Notes under the pieces: generated by a model
Told to the model about the DNA's origin: nothing
Database searches by the model: none
Seen by the model: the letters and a program-made list of their open reading frames with translations, nothing else
Position numbers and translations under genes: made by a program
Assembly (NCBI GenBank): GCA_036376045.1
Contig: DASVBB010000116.1
Span: 4,350 to 68,349 of the forward strand
Source of the DNA: Nitrospira_C sp036376045
GTDB lineage: Bacteria > Nitrospirota > Nitrospiria > Nitrospirales > Nitrospiraceae
DNA: 64,000 bases
Reading direction: 5' to 3'
Part shown: positions 50,131 through 57,922 of the stretch, piece by piece
Numbering within the stretch: the first letter of the stretch is position 1
How the letters are laid out: each line of letters opens with the position of its first letter

Positions 50131-51336
50131 ATGGAACACGCCTTTACGATTGCGTTCTTGTGGCTCGTTCTCGCCGTCGGTTCCGCACTGCTTGCTTCCG
50201 CCATCGGTCTTTCAATCGCGCTCGTTGAAATTTGCGTCGGCGTGGCTGCCAGCGCCGCGCTCATGGCAGTGAATGCCGGAGATCTGCTTGCCGCGAACTC
50301 GGACTGGCTTCGTTTCCTGGCGACCACCGGCGCCGTGCTGCTCACTTTTCTGGCCGGAGCCGAGCTCGATCCCGCCGTCATGAGGACGAAGCTGGTGGAA
50401 GTGAACGTGGTGGGCGCCGTCGGGTTTTTTGCCCCGTTTCTCGGCTGCGCGGCGCTCGCCTACTACGGTCTCGGTTGGGACTCAAACGCCAGTTGGCTCG
50501 CCGGCATCGCACTCTCCACGACCTCCATGGCCGTGGTATACGCGGTCATGCTGGAGACGGGTCTCAATCAGACGGAGTTCGGCAAGGGAATTCTCGGGGC
50601 GTGCTTCATTAACGATCTCGGAACGGTCATTGCCCTGGGATTGTTGTTTTCTCCGTTCACGTACAAAACCCTTCTGTTCGTGGTGATCACGGGAGTCACG
50701 CTTGCCGCGCTGCCGGGACTCACCGCCTGGCTGACACATCACTACGGTCATCGCACTGCAGCGATCCGGACCAAATGGATTATGTTGATCCTGTTTGGCC
50801 TGGGCGCGCTCGCCCTCTGGGCCGGTAGCGAGGCGGTCTTGCCGGCCTATCTCGCCGGAATGATCCTGGCGGGACGGGCCACAAAGGATGCCCACTGGAT
50901 GCGGCGGATGCGCACACTCACCGTCGGCTTTCTCACGCCGTTTTATTTCCTCCGGGCCGGGACGCTCGTGAGCCTTCCAGCCTTGTTGGGAGCACCGATC
51001 GTGTTCCTTGTCTTGTTGGCGGGAAAAGTCGCTTCCAAGATCTTCGGTTTATATCCGTTGATCGGGGTGTTCCGCCAGGACGCGAAGGAACGATGGTATT
51101 ACACCCTCTTGATGTCGACCGGACTCACATTCGGGACGATTTCTGCGCTATTCGGATTGGCCCATGGATTGATCTCGCAGGAACAGTACTCCTACCTGGT
51201 CGCCGCAGTCATCGCCAGCGCGGTCGTGCCGACGATCATTGCAGGCACGGCCTTTCTTCCGGTTCACTTGATCCCGGAGCGAAGCCAGGAAGCGGTCCGC
51301 ATGCATCGCGAACGTGCCCTTGGCGAAGAAGGGTAG
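50131..51336 (+). CDS. CPA2-type cation/proton antiporter, membrane domain only
   Basis: 401 residues with about 12 membrane helices and GGGAGG before the ATG. Sequence landmarks: LTFLAGAELDPAVMR, LSTTSMAVVYAVM, ACFINDLGTVIALG (Asn161-Asp162, the ion-binding pair of CPA2 antiporters) and PFYFLRAGTLVSLPAL. No TrkA/RCK domain is attached, unlike KefB/KefC. It should exchange Na+ or K+ for H+. It is the first of a rightward run (YihY and a small membrane protein follow), but gaps of 85 bp and 24 bp leave the transcription unit uncertain. Confidence 0.9.
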   Translation: MEHAFTIAFLWLVLAVGSALLASAIGLSIALVEICVGVAASAALMAVNAGDLLAANSDWLRFLATTGAVLLTFLAGAELDPAVMRTKLVEVNVVGAVGFFAPFLGCAALAYYGLGWDSNASWLAGIALSTTSMAVVYAVMLETGLNQTEFGKGILGACFINDLGTVIALGLLFSPFTYKTLLFVVITGVTLAALPGLTAWLTHHYGHRTAAIRTKWIMLILFGLGALALWAGSEAVLPAYLAGMILAGRATKDAHWMRRMRTLTVGFLTPFYFLRAGTLVSLPALLGAPIVFLVLLAGKVASKIFGLYPLIGVFRQDAKERWYYTLLMSTGLTFGTISALFGLAHGLISQEQYSYLVAAVIASAVVPTIIAGTAFLPVHLIPERSQEAVRMHRERALGEEG

Positions 51337-51421
51337 CGTAGACCTTTCCCGGTCAGTTCAGGCATGCTGAAGAGGACTGTTCCCGGACCGAACGTTCGAC
51401 CTGATCTGAAGGACCGACGCC

Positions 51422-52411
51422 ATGGCGCGATCTTCCCGACCCGCAGAGGCACCCCGCCGGTACGTGCCTTCACGCCAACGCGAGAGTCCGTTCCACCCGC
51501 GAACGTTGTGGACACTGCTCCGCAAGACCGTGTCCAAGTGGAACGATGATCCGACTCTGCGATTTGGCGCAGGGTTGGCCTTCTATACGGCATTTGCCGT
51601 GGTGCCCTTGGTGTTCGTCGTCGTGGAGCTGGCGACGGTCGTCCTCGGGCGAGGGGTTGCGGAAGGACTGTTGTTGGAGGAGATCCAACGGCTCATCGGG
51701 GAGCAAGGCGCGCAGGCCGTCGGGCAACTGCTCGACAACTGGCAGAAAAACGGCGTAGGTCGACTGGCCACGGTGGTGGAGGTGGCCACACTGTTCTTCG
51801 CTCTGGCCGGAGCCTTTGACCAGCTGCAGGACGCCTTGAACTGGATTTGGGGAGTCGAACCGAAAGCACAGGGCGGCATTCTGAACCGGGTGCGTCATCG
51901 GTTCCTGTCGATACTCGGCGTCCTCGGGACCGCCTTTCTTCTGCTGGTGTCGCTCATCATGACGGCCGGAGGAAAAGCCTTCGTCTCGCATCTCCCCGGG
52001 ACTGAATTCGTGAACCAGAGCATTGTCAGCGTGACCTCGTTTGTGTCCGTCACGCTCCTGTTCGCGATGATCTTCAAGCTGCTGCCCAAAGCGAAGATCG
52101 CCTGGGCGGATGTCTGGATCGGCGCCGCGGCCACTGCGATCCTCTTTTCCATCGGCAAATGGGTGATCCTTCTGTACCTCGGCAAGACGCTCATCGTCTC
52201 CCTCTACGGAAGCGCCGCTCCGCTGGTGATCATTCTGCTCTGGGCCTTCTATTCCTCCCAGATCCTGCTGTTTGGCGCAGAATTCACCGCGGTATATGCC
52301 AGCGACTGCGGTTCGCGATTGGTCGCGACGGAGGATGCCGTGGCGGTCGGGGAGCCGGCCAAGAGCAATGAGGCAGAGCAGGAGGCACGCCGCCGTCCTG
52401 GCGGCCGGTAA
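51422..52411 (+). CDS. YihY/BrkB-family inner-membrane protein
   Basis: 329 residues, AAGGACCGACGCC before the ATG. The YihY/virulence factor BrkB signature is present: DDPTLRFGAGLAFYTAFAVVPLVFVVVELA, then DQLQDALNWIWGV and YGSAAPLVIILLWAFYSSQILLFGAEFTAVYA. There are about six membrane helices with a 35-residue basic N-terminal tail. The family was once called RNase BN in error. Its molecular function is unknown, though in some bacteria it is linked to envelope integrity. Its stop lies 24 bp before the small membrane protein start. Confidence 0.9.
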   Translation: MARSSRPAEAPRRYVPSRQRESPFHPRTLWTLLRKTVSKWNDDPTLRFGAGLAFYTAFAVVPLVFVVVELATVVLGRGVAEGLLLEEIQRLIGEQGAQAVGQLLDNWQKNGVGRLATVVEVATLFFALAGAFDQLQDALNWIWGVEPKAQGGILNRVRHRFLSILGVLGTAFLLLVSLIMTAGGKAFVSHLPGTEFVNQSIVSVTSFVSVTLLFAMIFKLLPKAKIAWADVWIGAAATAILFSIGKWVILLYLGKTLIVSLYGSAAPLVIILLWAFYSSQILLFGAEFTAVYASDCGSRLVATEDAVAVGEPAKSNEAEQEARRRPGGR

Positions 52412-52435
52412 CTCCTGGCAGGCTCAGCCATCGAG

Positions 52436-52786
52436 ATGCCTACGACAGAACACACCGCACCGAGTTCCTTTCGATTGATCCAGTGGGCCCCCTTCGCCAT
52501 TGCAATCGTCCTGATCTTCTCGATGATGTCTGATACGGAAGAGTGGTTGTACGTCGCGGCTGTGCTCGGGGTACTGGCGTCGGTCGCGGTCGGCCGGACC
52601 TCCGGACCGCCGGCGCTGATCCCGATGCGCCCGCGCATGGTCAATTTTGCCAAGGGGTGGGGCTTCATCGTGGCTGGTGCCTCTCTCAGTCTTCTCCATG
52701 GGAGATGGCAGCCGATGGTCTTCTTCGCCCTCGTCGGCCTGGTCTCATCGGGTTTGTTTTGGCTCGGTTGCCGGTCGAGCCGGTAG
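52436..52786 (+). CDS. small membrane protein of unknown function
   Basis: 116 residues with three or four hydrophobic segments (WAPFAIAIVLIFSMM; WLYVAAVLGVLASVAVG; GWGFIVAGASLSLLHG; MVFFALVGLVSSGLFWLG). No conserved motif is recognised. It follows the YihY gene by 24 bp on the same strand and is probably co-transcribed. The ATG at 52436 has only a weak ribosome binding site. Confidence 0.65.
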   Translation: MPTTEHTAPSSFRLIQWAPFAIAIVLIFSMMSDTEEWLYVAAVLGVLASVAVGRTSGPPALIPMRPRMVNFAKGWGFIVAGASLSLLHGRWQPMVFFALVGLVSSGLFWLGCRSSR

Positions 52787-52867
52787 TTGGCCAATTTCCA
52801 GGGACGCCACGAGTGTGCATCCTGTTGCGATTGAGGTACTTGTCTTGACGCTGAGGGGAGGAAGAAG

Positions 52868-53068
52868 TTGAAGGAAATGAGCGGGGACATCAAAGCCTTT
52901 TATCTGACCACAGGACCGTATGACATGTTGGCCATCATCGAGGTGCCGAACGATGCGACCCTGGCAGCGCACCTCTTGTGGCTCGGTTCGCAAGGCAACC
53001 TTCGAACCCAGACGGTAAAAGCGTTCACCGAGGATGAATTTCGAGGCATTGTCGGCAAACTACCATAG
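52868..53068 (+). CDS. GYD-domain protein, N-terminally truncated
   Basis: 66 residues if the TTG at 52868 is used (GGGGAGGAAG upstream), or 63 from the ATG at 52877. Sequence is the C-terminal part of a GYD domain: GDIKAFYLTTGPYDMLAIIEVPNDATLAAHLLWLGSQGNLRTQTVKAFTEDEF. Full-length GYD proteins are about 95 residues with an N-terminal strand-helix (about 35 residues, VLFxYTxQGI...) that is missing here; a stop codon in frame at 52832-52834 blocks extension. It may be a decayed copy or a genuinely short form. Confidence 0.7.
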   Translation: MKEMSGDIKAFYLTTGPYDMLAIIEVPNDATLAAHLLWLGSQGNLRTQTVKAFTEDEFRGIVGKLP

Positions 53069-53157
53069 ATGTCTCGAGGCAGGGGTGGGGCCGGGCGCAA
53101 CGCATCGGTATGACGCGCCATGACTTCGGCTACAACAATGTCTAACGGGGGTGACTC

Positions 53158-53796
53158 ATGGAGCCAAGTTTTTGGCACCAGCGATGGGAGAAAAATGAGA
53201 TTGCGTTCCATGAAAGCAAGGCCAACCCGCTCCTGGTCAAATATTTCCACGAACTGTCGTTGGCCAAGGGCCGTCGGATCTTCGTCCCATTGTGCGGGAA
53301 GACACTCGATATTTCGTGGCTCATGTCCAACGGCTATCGCGTTGCGGGCGCTGAGCTGAGTCAGGTTGCCATCGAGCAATTATTCATGGATCTTGGAGAG
53401 CAACCGGACATTTCACGCGTCGGTGAAATGGATCTGTGGAGCGGAAAACAGCTTGATATCTTCGTCGGCGATATCTTTGCCTTGTCCCGGAAGATGCTTG
53501 GTCCGGTCGACGCGGTCTATGACAGGGCAGCCTTGGTGGCCCTTCCGGAACCCATGCGCCACCGCTATGCCGTGCACCTGGCCGAGCTGACGCACAAGGC
53601 CCCTCAGCTGCTCATTTGTTATGACTACGACCAGCGCGCGATGGATGGTCCGCCGTTTTCAATTCCGGACGAGGAAGTACACCGCCACTACGCGGGCAGT
53701 TTCGATGTCAGGCGTCTCTCCAGCACAGAGGTATCCGGAGGCTTGAAGGGAAAATGCCCCGCGAAAGAAAACGTCTGGTTGCTCCGATCGAAGTAG
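53158..53796 (+). CDS. tpm: thiopurine S-methyltransferase
   Basis: 212 residues from the ATG at 53158. The bacterial TPMT layout is complete: an opening W-x2-RW-x2-NEIAFHE (FWHQRWEKNEIAFHESKANPLLVKYF), the SAM loop IFVPLCGKTLDISWL, GAELSQVAIEQLF, and AVYDRAALVALPEPMRHRYAVHLAEL. It transfers methyl groups from SAM to thiol or selenol/tellurol compounds; in bacteria it is linked to selenite/tellurite methylation. GGGGGTGAC precedes the start. The two-gene membrane module follows, with an intervening short inverted repeat. Confidence 0.93.
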   Translation: MEPSFWHQRWEKNEIAFHESKANPLLVKYFHELSLAKGRRIFVPLCGKTLDISWLMSNGYRVAGAELSQVAIEQLFMDLGEQPDISRVGEMDLWSGKQLDIFVGDIFALSRKMLGPVDAVYDRAALVALPEPMRHRYAVHLAELTHKAPQLLICYDYDQRAMDGPPFSIPDEEVHRHYAGSFDVRRLSSTEVSGGLKGKCPAKENVWLLRSK

Positions 53797-53818
53797 TGCC
53801 ATTCCTCCTGCAGGGATA

Positions 53819-53835
53819 TCCCCTCAACTAGGGGA
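53819..53835. promoter_or_regulatory. short inverted repeat upstream of the membrane module
   Basis: tcccct (53819-53824) and agggga (53830-53835) surround a 5-base loop, between the tpm stop and the four-helix gene start (53918). It may be the tpm terminator or an operator. A G/C-rich match follows immediately (tccccag), so chance cannot be excluded. Confidence 0.3.
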
Positions 53836-53917
53836 ATCCCCAGTTATTGGCGATCTTTCTAGATCAGAAGATAGGGCTGACGCTCGCGTTCTTCACCATG
53901 ACATCGAGGAGGGAGTT

Positions 53918-55165
53918 ATGCCTCGGGTTTCCCCTATGATCTACGACAGGCACATCGAAGAGTCGCCGGAGCCCGAGGATAGAGAGTGGTCAGGCGACGA
54001 TTCTGCGGGACTGGGTCGCATCAAGCTTGGAATTGCGTGGTCGTGCGTCACAGTGGCCGGCGTTGTGGCGCTCGGATCCTCGACGATCGCACAATGGCCC
54101 CCGACGCTGACGATGTTGGGTCTCGTGGTGCTCCTCGCGGGCTATACCGGGTATGGCTTCTTCCTCGCAAAGAAGAACACCGTTCAATTTGCGGACTCTC
54201 TCTACTATATGGGGTTTCTCTGGGCGCTGTTTGCCCTCATCGCGACGTTTGTGATCTGGCCGGCCCCCAAGCTCACGACCGACGCCGTGCTGACAACTTT
54301 CGGCTATGCGCTGGTGGCGACGTTTTGCGGGATGCTGCTGCGGTTGGTCATTCTCCAATTTCAGGACACGCTGCCCGACCGGGTCGTGCATGCCCAAGAC
54401 ACGCTTGACCATCGGATGGCCTCGCTGACCCAACAGATCAACGAAGCTACGATGGAGATGACGGCCTTCAGGGAGCGTGCAGCCAATGACCTTGGCGGTA
54501 CCCTCTACGACCTTGTCCAGTCATTGGCGGCTGTGCGCGAAAAAATCGCGGACCAGCATGTCAGGATGGCCAAAGCGACGAGTGAAGGCTTTGAATCATC
54601 GCTGCGGGAGATTCTTGGCCGGGTCTCGGCTATCCACATTCCCCAGGAGATGCTCACCGCCGAGGTGGATAAACTTGCCGAGGCAGTAGGGCGGCGGGGG
54701 GAACACTTCGAACAGGCGGCGCAGGGGCTGGAACAGCGCTTGAGGCAAGCGGCTGAAACCGTCACGGCGTTCGGGGATTCCCTGTGCGGGTCGGAAGCCG
54801 GACGACAGGTAGCAGCTGCGGTCAATCAGTTGTCGGTCACGATCAAGGAACGAACTGAACAATTTGCCGAGATGACCAGGGCGTTGGAACAGAGCCGCGT
54901 GGAGTTGGATGGTCAACTCCATAATGTGCACTCGCTCGGATCGGCGGTGGCGATGGTCTCAACGCAATTGTCGGCGTTCGAAGCCGAGCTGAAGGGTCTC
55001 TCGTCCGCGTCGATGTCCACTGAGCTCAAAGACGGGCTCATGAATGTGCAGAAGGCCATTCGCTCCAGTCTCGATGCGAGCAAGGCGATCGAGTCCACGA
55101 TGAGGGACGTGCTGTTTTTCATGAGGGAGAGGGTCACAGAGGAGCGCTCCAGTGGGAGAAACTGA
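53918..55165 (+). CDS. four-helix membrane protein with long helical tail (MotA/ZorA-like architecture)
   Basis: 415 residues, GAGGAGGGAGTT before the ATG. A charged 35-residue N-terminus is followed by four hydrophobic helices at about 36-58, 63-83, 94-114 and 124-147. Then come about 250 residues of helical, coiled-coil-prone sequence (HAQDTLDHRMASLTQQINEA ... ALEQSRVELDGQLHNVHSLG). This is the arrangement of ZorA/MotA/TolQ-type stator subunits with an extended cytoplasmic tail. I do not see the conserved signature residues that would prove membership. The next gene overlaps by 14 bp and encodes a single-span partner. No pore or peptidoglycan-binding motif is recognised. Confidence 0.7.
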   Translation: MPRVSPMIYDRHIEESPEPEDREWSGDDSAGLGRIKLGIAWSCVTVAGVVALGSSTIAQWPPTLTMLGLVVLLAGYTGYGFFLAKKNTVQFADSLYYMGFLWALFALIATFVIWPAPKLTTDAVLTTFGYALVATFCGMLLRLVILQFQDTLPDRVVHAQDTLDHRMASLTQQINEATMEMTAFRERAANDLGGTLYDLVQSLAAVREKIADQHVRMAKATSEGFESSLREILGRVSAIHIPQEMLTAEVDKLAEAVGRRGEHFEQAAQGLEQRLRQAAETVTAFGDSLCGSEAGRQVAAAVNQLSVTIKERTEQFAEMTRALEQSRVELDGQLHNVHSLGSAVAMVSTQLSAFEAELKGLSSASMSTELKDGLMNVQKAIRSSLDASKAIESTMRDVLFFMRERVTEERSSGRN

Positions 55166-55778
55166 ATCGCGTTCCGATTGGGTGTTCGGCTTGTCGCTTG
55201 TTCAAGTGACGCTCCTCCTGTGCTTCGCCGCCATGTTGGTCTATGTGACGGAGCAGGGGGAGGTCAGCGGACAAGAACCGCGGCAGGGCGCCGGGGACGC
55301 AAAGACCCAAGACGGGAGCCTTCGGGCAAGCCTTGATGCGGCCACGGCGAGGAACACCGAGCTCGAGAAACAGCTTGGCGAGATGGCGCTGCTGGTCGAC
55401 GACGTGAAACTCATGGTCGGCGCCAAGGCGCCCTCGAAAGAGGGTTTCCAGGACGCCGTCGAGACCTTAAAGCGGGGCTATGCGCTGTGTCAGAAGGATG
55501 ACAACACGTTGATCGAAGCCAGGGTTCAAAATGGCGCCGAAACTGTGAATGTCATCGGGGAGATTCCCTCTGATCTGGCGGTCACGTTGGCGAAGGGGGA
55601 CTCCACGTCAGATCTCGAACAAATCGTCTCGTTCATTCAAGACGTGTACGAGTACGAAAAAGAACACAAGTGTCGATTCAATTACCGCCTGAGGTACGCC
55701 ACGGACAACGACTATAGAAAAGGCAGAGACGGATACGAGAAGTATTTCTATCCGGAAAAACTTCTGCGAATCGGATGA
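55152..55778 (+). CDS. single-span membrane protein with coiled coil, partner of the upstream four-helix protein
   Basis: 208 residues from a GTG at 55152, with GAGGAG 7 bases upstream, so translation is coupled to the preceding gene. One transmembrane helix (about 10-32, WVFGLSLVQVTLLLCFAAMLVYV) resembles the MotB-family helix 'DLMTLLLCFF', but the proton-carrying Asp is replaced by the Val-Gln pair (Val17-Gln18). A short coiled coil follows (55-85, AATARNTELEKQLGEMALLVDDVKLM), then a soluble domain of about 120 residues (EGFQDAVETLKRGYALCQKDDNTLIE ... YRLRYATDNDYRKGRDGYEKYFYPEKLL) that is not OmpA-like. Function unknown. Confidence 0.7.
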   Translation: MGETESRSDWVFGLSLVQVTLLLCFAAMLVYVTEQGEVSGQEPRQGAGDAKTQDGSLRASLDAATARNTELEKQLGEMALLVDDVKLMVGAKAPSKEGFQDAVETLKRGYALCQKDDNTLIEARVQNGAETVNVIGEIPSDLAVTLAKGDSTSDLEQIVSFIQDVYEYEKEHKCRFNYRLRYATDNDYRKGRDGYEKYFYPEKLLRIG

Positions 55779-55857
55779 GTCAGTCGGCCGTCTTGTCGCC
55801 TGTACCGCCCGCGCGCCCCCCGACCGCCCCCTTCTTGACCCGTATCGACGGATCCTC

Positions 55858-56142
55858 CTAGGCCGGTAACGACACCTCTAATGTCTCTGCAGCGATCTGC
55901 GCTGATGGCGCATCGGATTCGAGGCGGCTCACCCTCTTTCTCCCAGGGATTCCACGGGCTTCAAGGTACAGAGGGACCGGACTCTCAGGCAGTGTCAGCG
56001 GACGACGAAGCATCCACTTGCCTTCCGGGGGTGCGGCATAAGTGGAGAGCGGAAGCAGTTCACCTGTGTCCGCATTCAGCAGCATCGGTGTCGTAGATTT
56101 TTTCCATCGCCGAAAGTTCCGGAGTCTTCGCCAGAGTGCCAT
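55858..56142 (-). CDS. hypothetical small basic protein
   Basis: 94 residues from the ATG at 56142, with GGGGGAAAG before it. It is an Arg-rich N-terminus (ALWRRLRNFRRWKK) followed by a loose, Pro-rich chain (MLLNADTGELLPLSTYAAPPEGKWMLRRPLTLPESPVPLYL). No signal peptide or known motif. It lies alone between the rightward membrane module and the leftward RND operon. Coding status is plausible from the ribosome binding site and composition, but not proven. Confidence 0.45.
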   Translation of the reverse strand: MALWRRLRNFRRWKKSTTPMLLNADTGELLPLSTYAAPPEGKWMLRRPLTLPESPVPLYLEARGIPGRKRVSRLESDAPSAQIAAETLEVSLPA

Positions 56143-56439
56143 GGCTCTTTCCCCCAACGCCCGGAGTGGTTGATCGTGCTGTCGCTACGAGAGGCGGGTC
56201 TGCCGGTCGCGCTCGCCTCGGTAACTACATAAGAGCAACTACGGTACCATCGCAGGCGGGAAAGACGGCGTCAGCGAAACGGGACTATACGACAGACGAT
56301 TGACGATGCCTTCATGTGTGAGCTTGCTTCGCAATGCTCTCGACGCTGTAGGTCCGGTCCATCAGGGAGTGAACAGCTTTGGACACTCGCACCGTTCGCG
56401 AGGCTCACAGGAGACCATCGCCGACGCTCGATGGGGCGC

Positions 56440-57885
56440 TTAGGGAGGAGTTTGGGAGACCTTCGGCTTCTCCGCGGTCTCCACGGCCGAGGCAGGCAGC
56501 CACCCGCCGCCCAGGGCTTTATAGAGCTGGACGACCGAGACGAGGTGCAGGCGGCGGGTGGAGGCCAGTGAGAGCTCGGCGTCAAAGAGGTTCCGCTGGG
56601 CAATGAGGACGTCCAAGTAATTGGCAATGCCGCCGGTATAGCGCAGATTCGCCAGACGCAGTGCCGTCTGCAGCGCCTTGACCTGTCTTTCCTGGGCCGC
56701 CGTCTGTTCGACAGCGGTCGTCACCGCCACCAACGCATCTTCTACTTCCCTGAAGGCGACGAGGATCGTCTGCTCGTATTGCGCGAAGGCCTGGCCCGTT
56801 TGGGCCTCCGACGCCTCCTGTTGAAAACCCAACACCTGCGCATTGAAGAGCGGACCGGCCACGCTGGCCCCTGCCACCCCGAAAAAGGTTTCGTTGGCCA
56901 CCAGATGGTTCAACTGGGGACTGGCAATACCCAGAATGCCGGTGATGCTGAGCTTGGGAAATCGGTCGGCCTTGGACTGCCCGATCCTGGCCGTCGCCGC
57001 TGCCAACTGCAGTTCCGCCTGGACGACGTCTGGACGGCGCTGCAGCAAATCCGAGGGAAGGCCAGCCGGCACAAGCGGCGGCATCACTTGCTCGGTGAGC
57101 GCCCGTCCCCTTGTGATTCGAGTGGGATTCCTCCCAAGCAAGACGCTGATCTCGTTTTCCTTCTGCACCATCTGTCGCTTCAATTCGGCGATGCGAGCGG
57201 ACGCGTTCGCCTGCTCGGCTTCGAACTGTTCGACATCCAGTTGGTTGATGTAGCCCACGCGGAATCGCGCTCTGGCAAGCTTCACCGACTCATCCCAGGC
57301 CTTCAAGGTGCGCGTGGCGATTTCGAGTTGAAGATCGAACTGCCGAAGCTCGAAATAGGCTTGGGCCACACCGGCCACGATTTGGAGAATGACCGCTCTT
57401 CGGTTCTCTTCCCGCGCGAACAAATCCCCGAGCGCCGCCTCATTGGAGCGGCGAATGCGTCCCCAGATATCGAGTTCCCAAGCGAGATTGCCCTGAATAT
57501 AGTAGTTGAACGGGTTGGGGAATCCGGGGAAGGCGACATTTCTCGTGTTGCCGAAACCCGGCGCGTTGACCGTTGCATTCATCTGCGGAGCAAAATCGGT
57601 TTTGGCGACGAGCACACGGGCCGCGAACTCGTCGACGGTCGCGACCGCGCGTTTGAGATCCTTGTTTTGCTCCAGTGCCACGCGGATCAGCCGTTGGAGC
57701 TCCTCATCACGATAGAGCTCCCACCAGGGCACATTGGCCAGGGACTCCATGTCCTTTTGCGCTTCGGCCATGCGGAATGAGTCGGAGACGGGAATGTCCG
57801 GGCGGGCATAGTCGGGCCCGAATTTGCAGGAGGCCAGCAGCGACAGCATCCCGATCAACAGCAAGTGATGAATAATGAACGACAT
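56440..57885 (-). CDS. RND efflux outer-membrane factor (OprM/NodT family lipoprotein)
   Basis: 481 residues from the ATG at 57885, with GGAGG and GAGGAAT upstream. The lipobox LLASC gives Cys20. The body is the two-repeat OEP fold: GPDYARPDIPVSDSF, WWELYRDEELQRLIRVALEQNKDLKRAVATVDEF, then AYFELRQFDLQLEIATRTLKAW in the first half, and the corresponding VEDALVAVTTAVEQTAAQERQVKALQTALRLANLRYTGGIANYLDVLIAQRNLFDAEL in the second. It trimerises to form the outer-membrane channel of the tripartite pump. It is the last gene of the operon, 37 bp after the pump gene. Confidence 0.95.
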   Translation of the reverse strand: MSFIIHHLLLIGMLSLLASCKFGPDYARPDIPVSDSFRMAEAQKDMESLANVPWWELYRDEELQRLIRVALEQNKDLKRAVATVDEFAARVLVAKTDFAPQMNATVNAPGFGNTRNVAFPGFPNPFNYYIQGNLAWELDIWGRIRRSNEAALGDLFAREENRRAVILQIVAGVAQAYFELRQFDLQLEIATRTLKAWDESVKLARARFRVGYINQLDVEQFEAEQANASARIAELKRQMVQKENEISVLLGRNPTRITRGRALTEQVMPPLVPAGLPSDLLQRRPDVVQAELQLAAATARIGQSKADRFPKLSITGILGIASPQLNHLVANETFFGVAGASVAGPLFNAQVLGFQQEASEAQTGQAFAQYEQTILVAFREVEDALVAVTTAVEQTAAQERQVKALQTALRLANLRYTGGIANYLDVLIAQRNLFDAELSLASTRRLHLVSVVQLYKALGGGWLPASAVETAEKPKVSQTPP

Positions 57886-57922
57886 ATTCCTCACCTCCCG
57901 GTTCGCCCAGGGGAACAATCGC

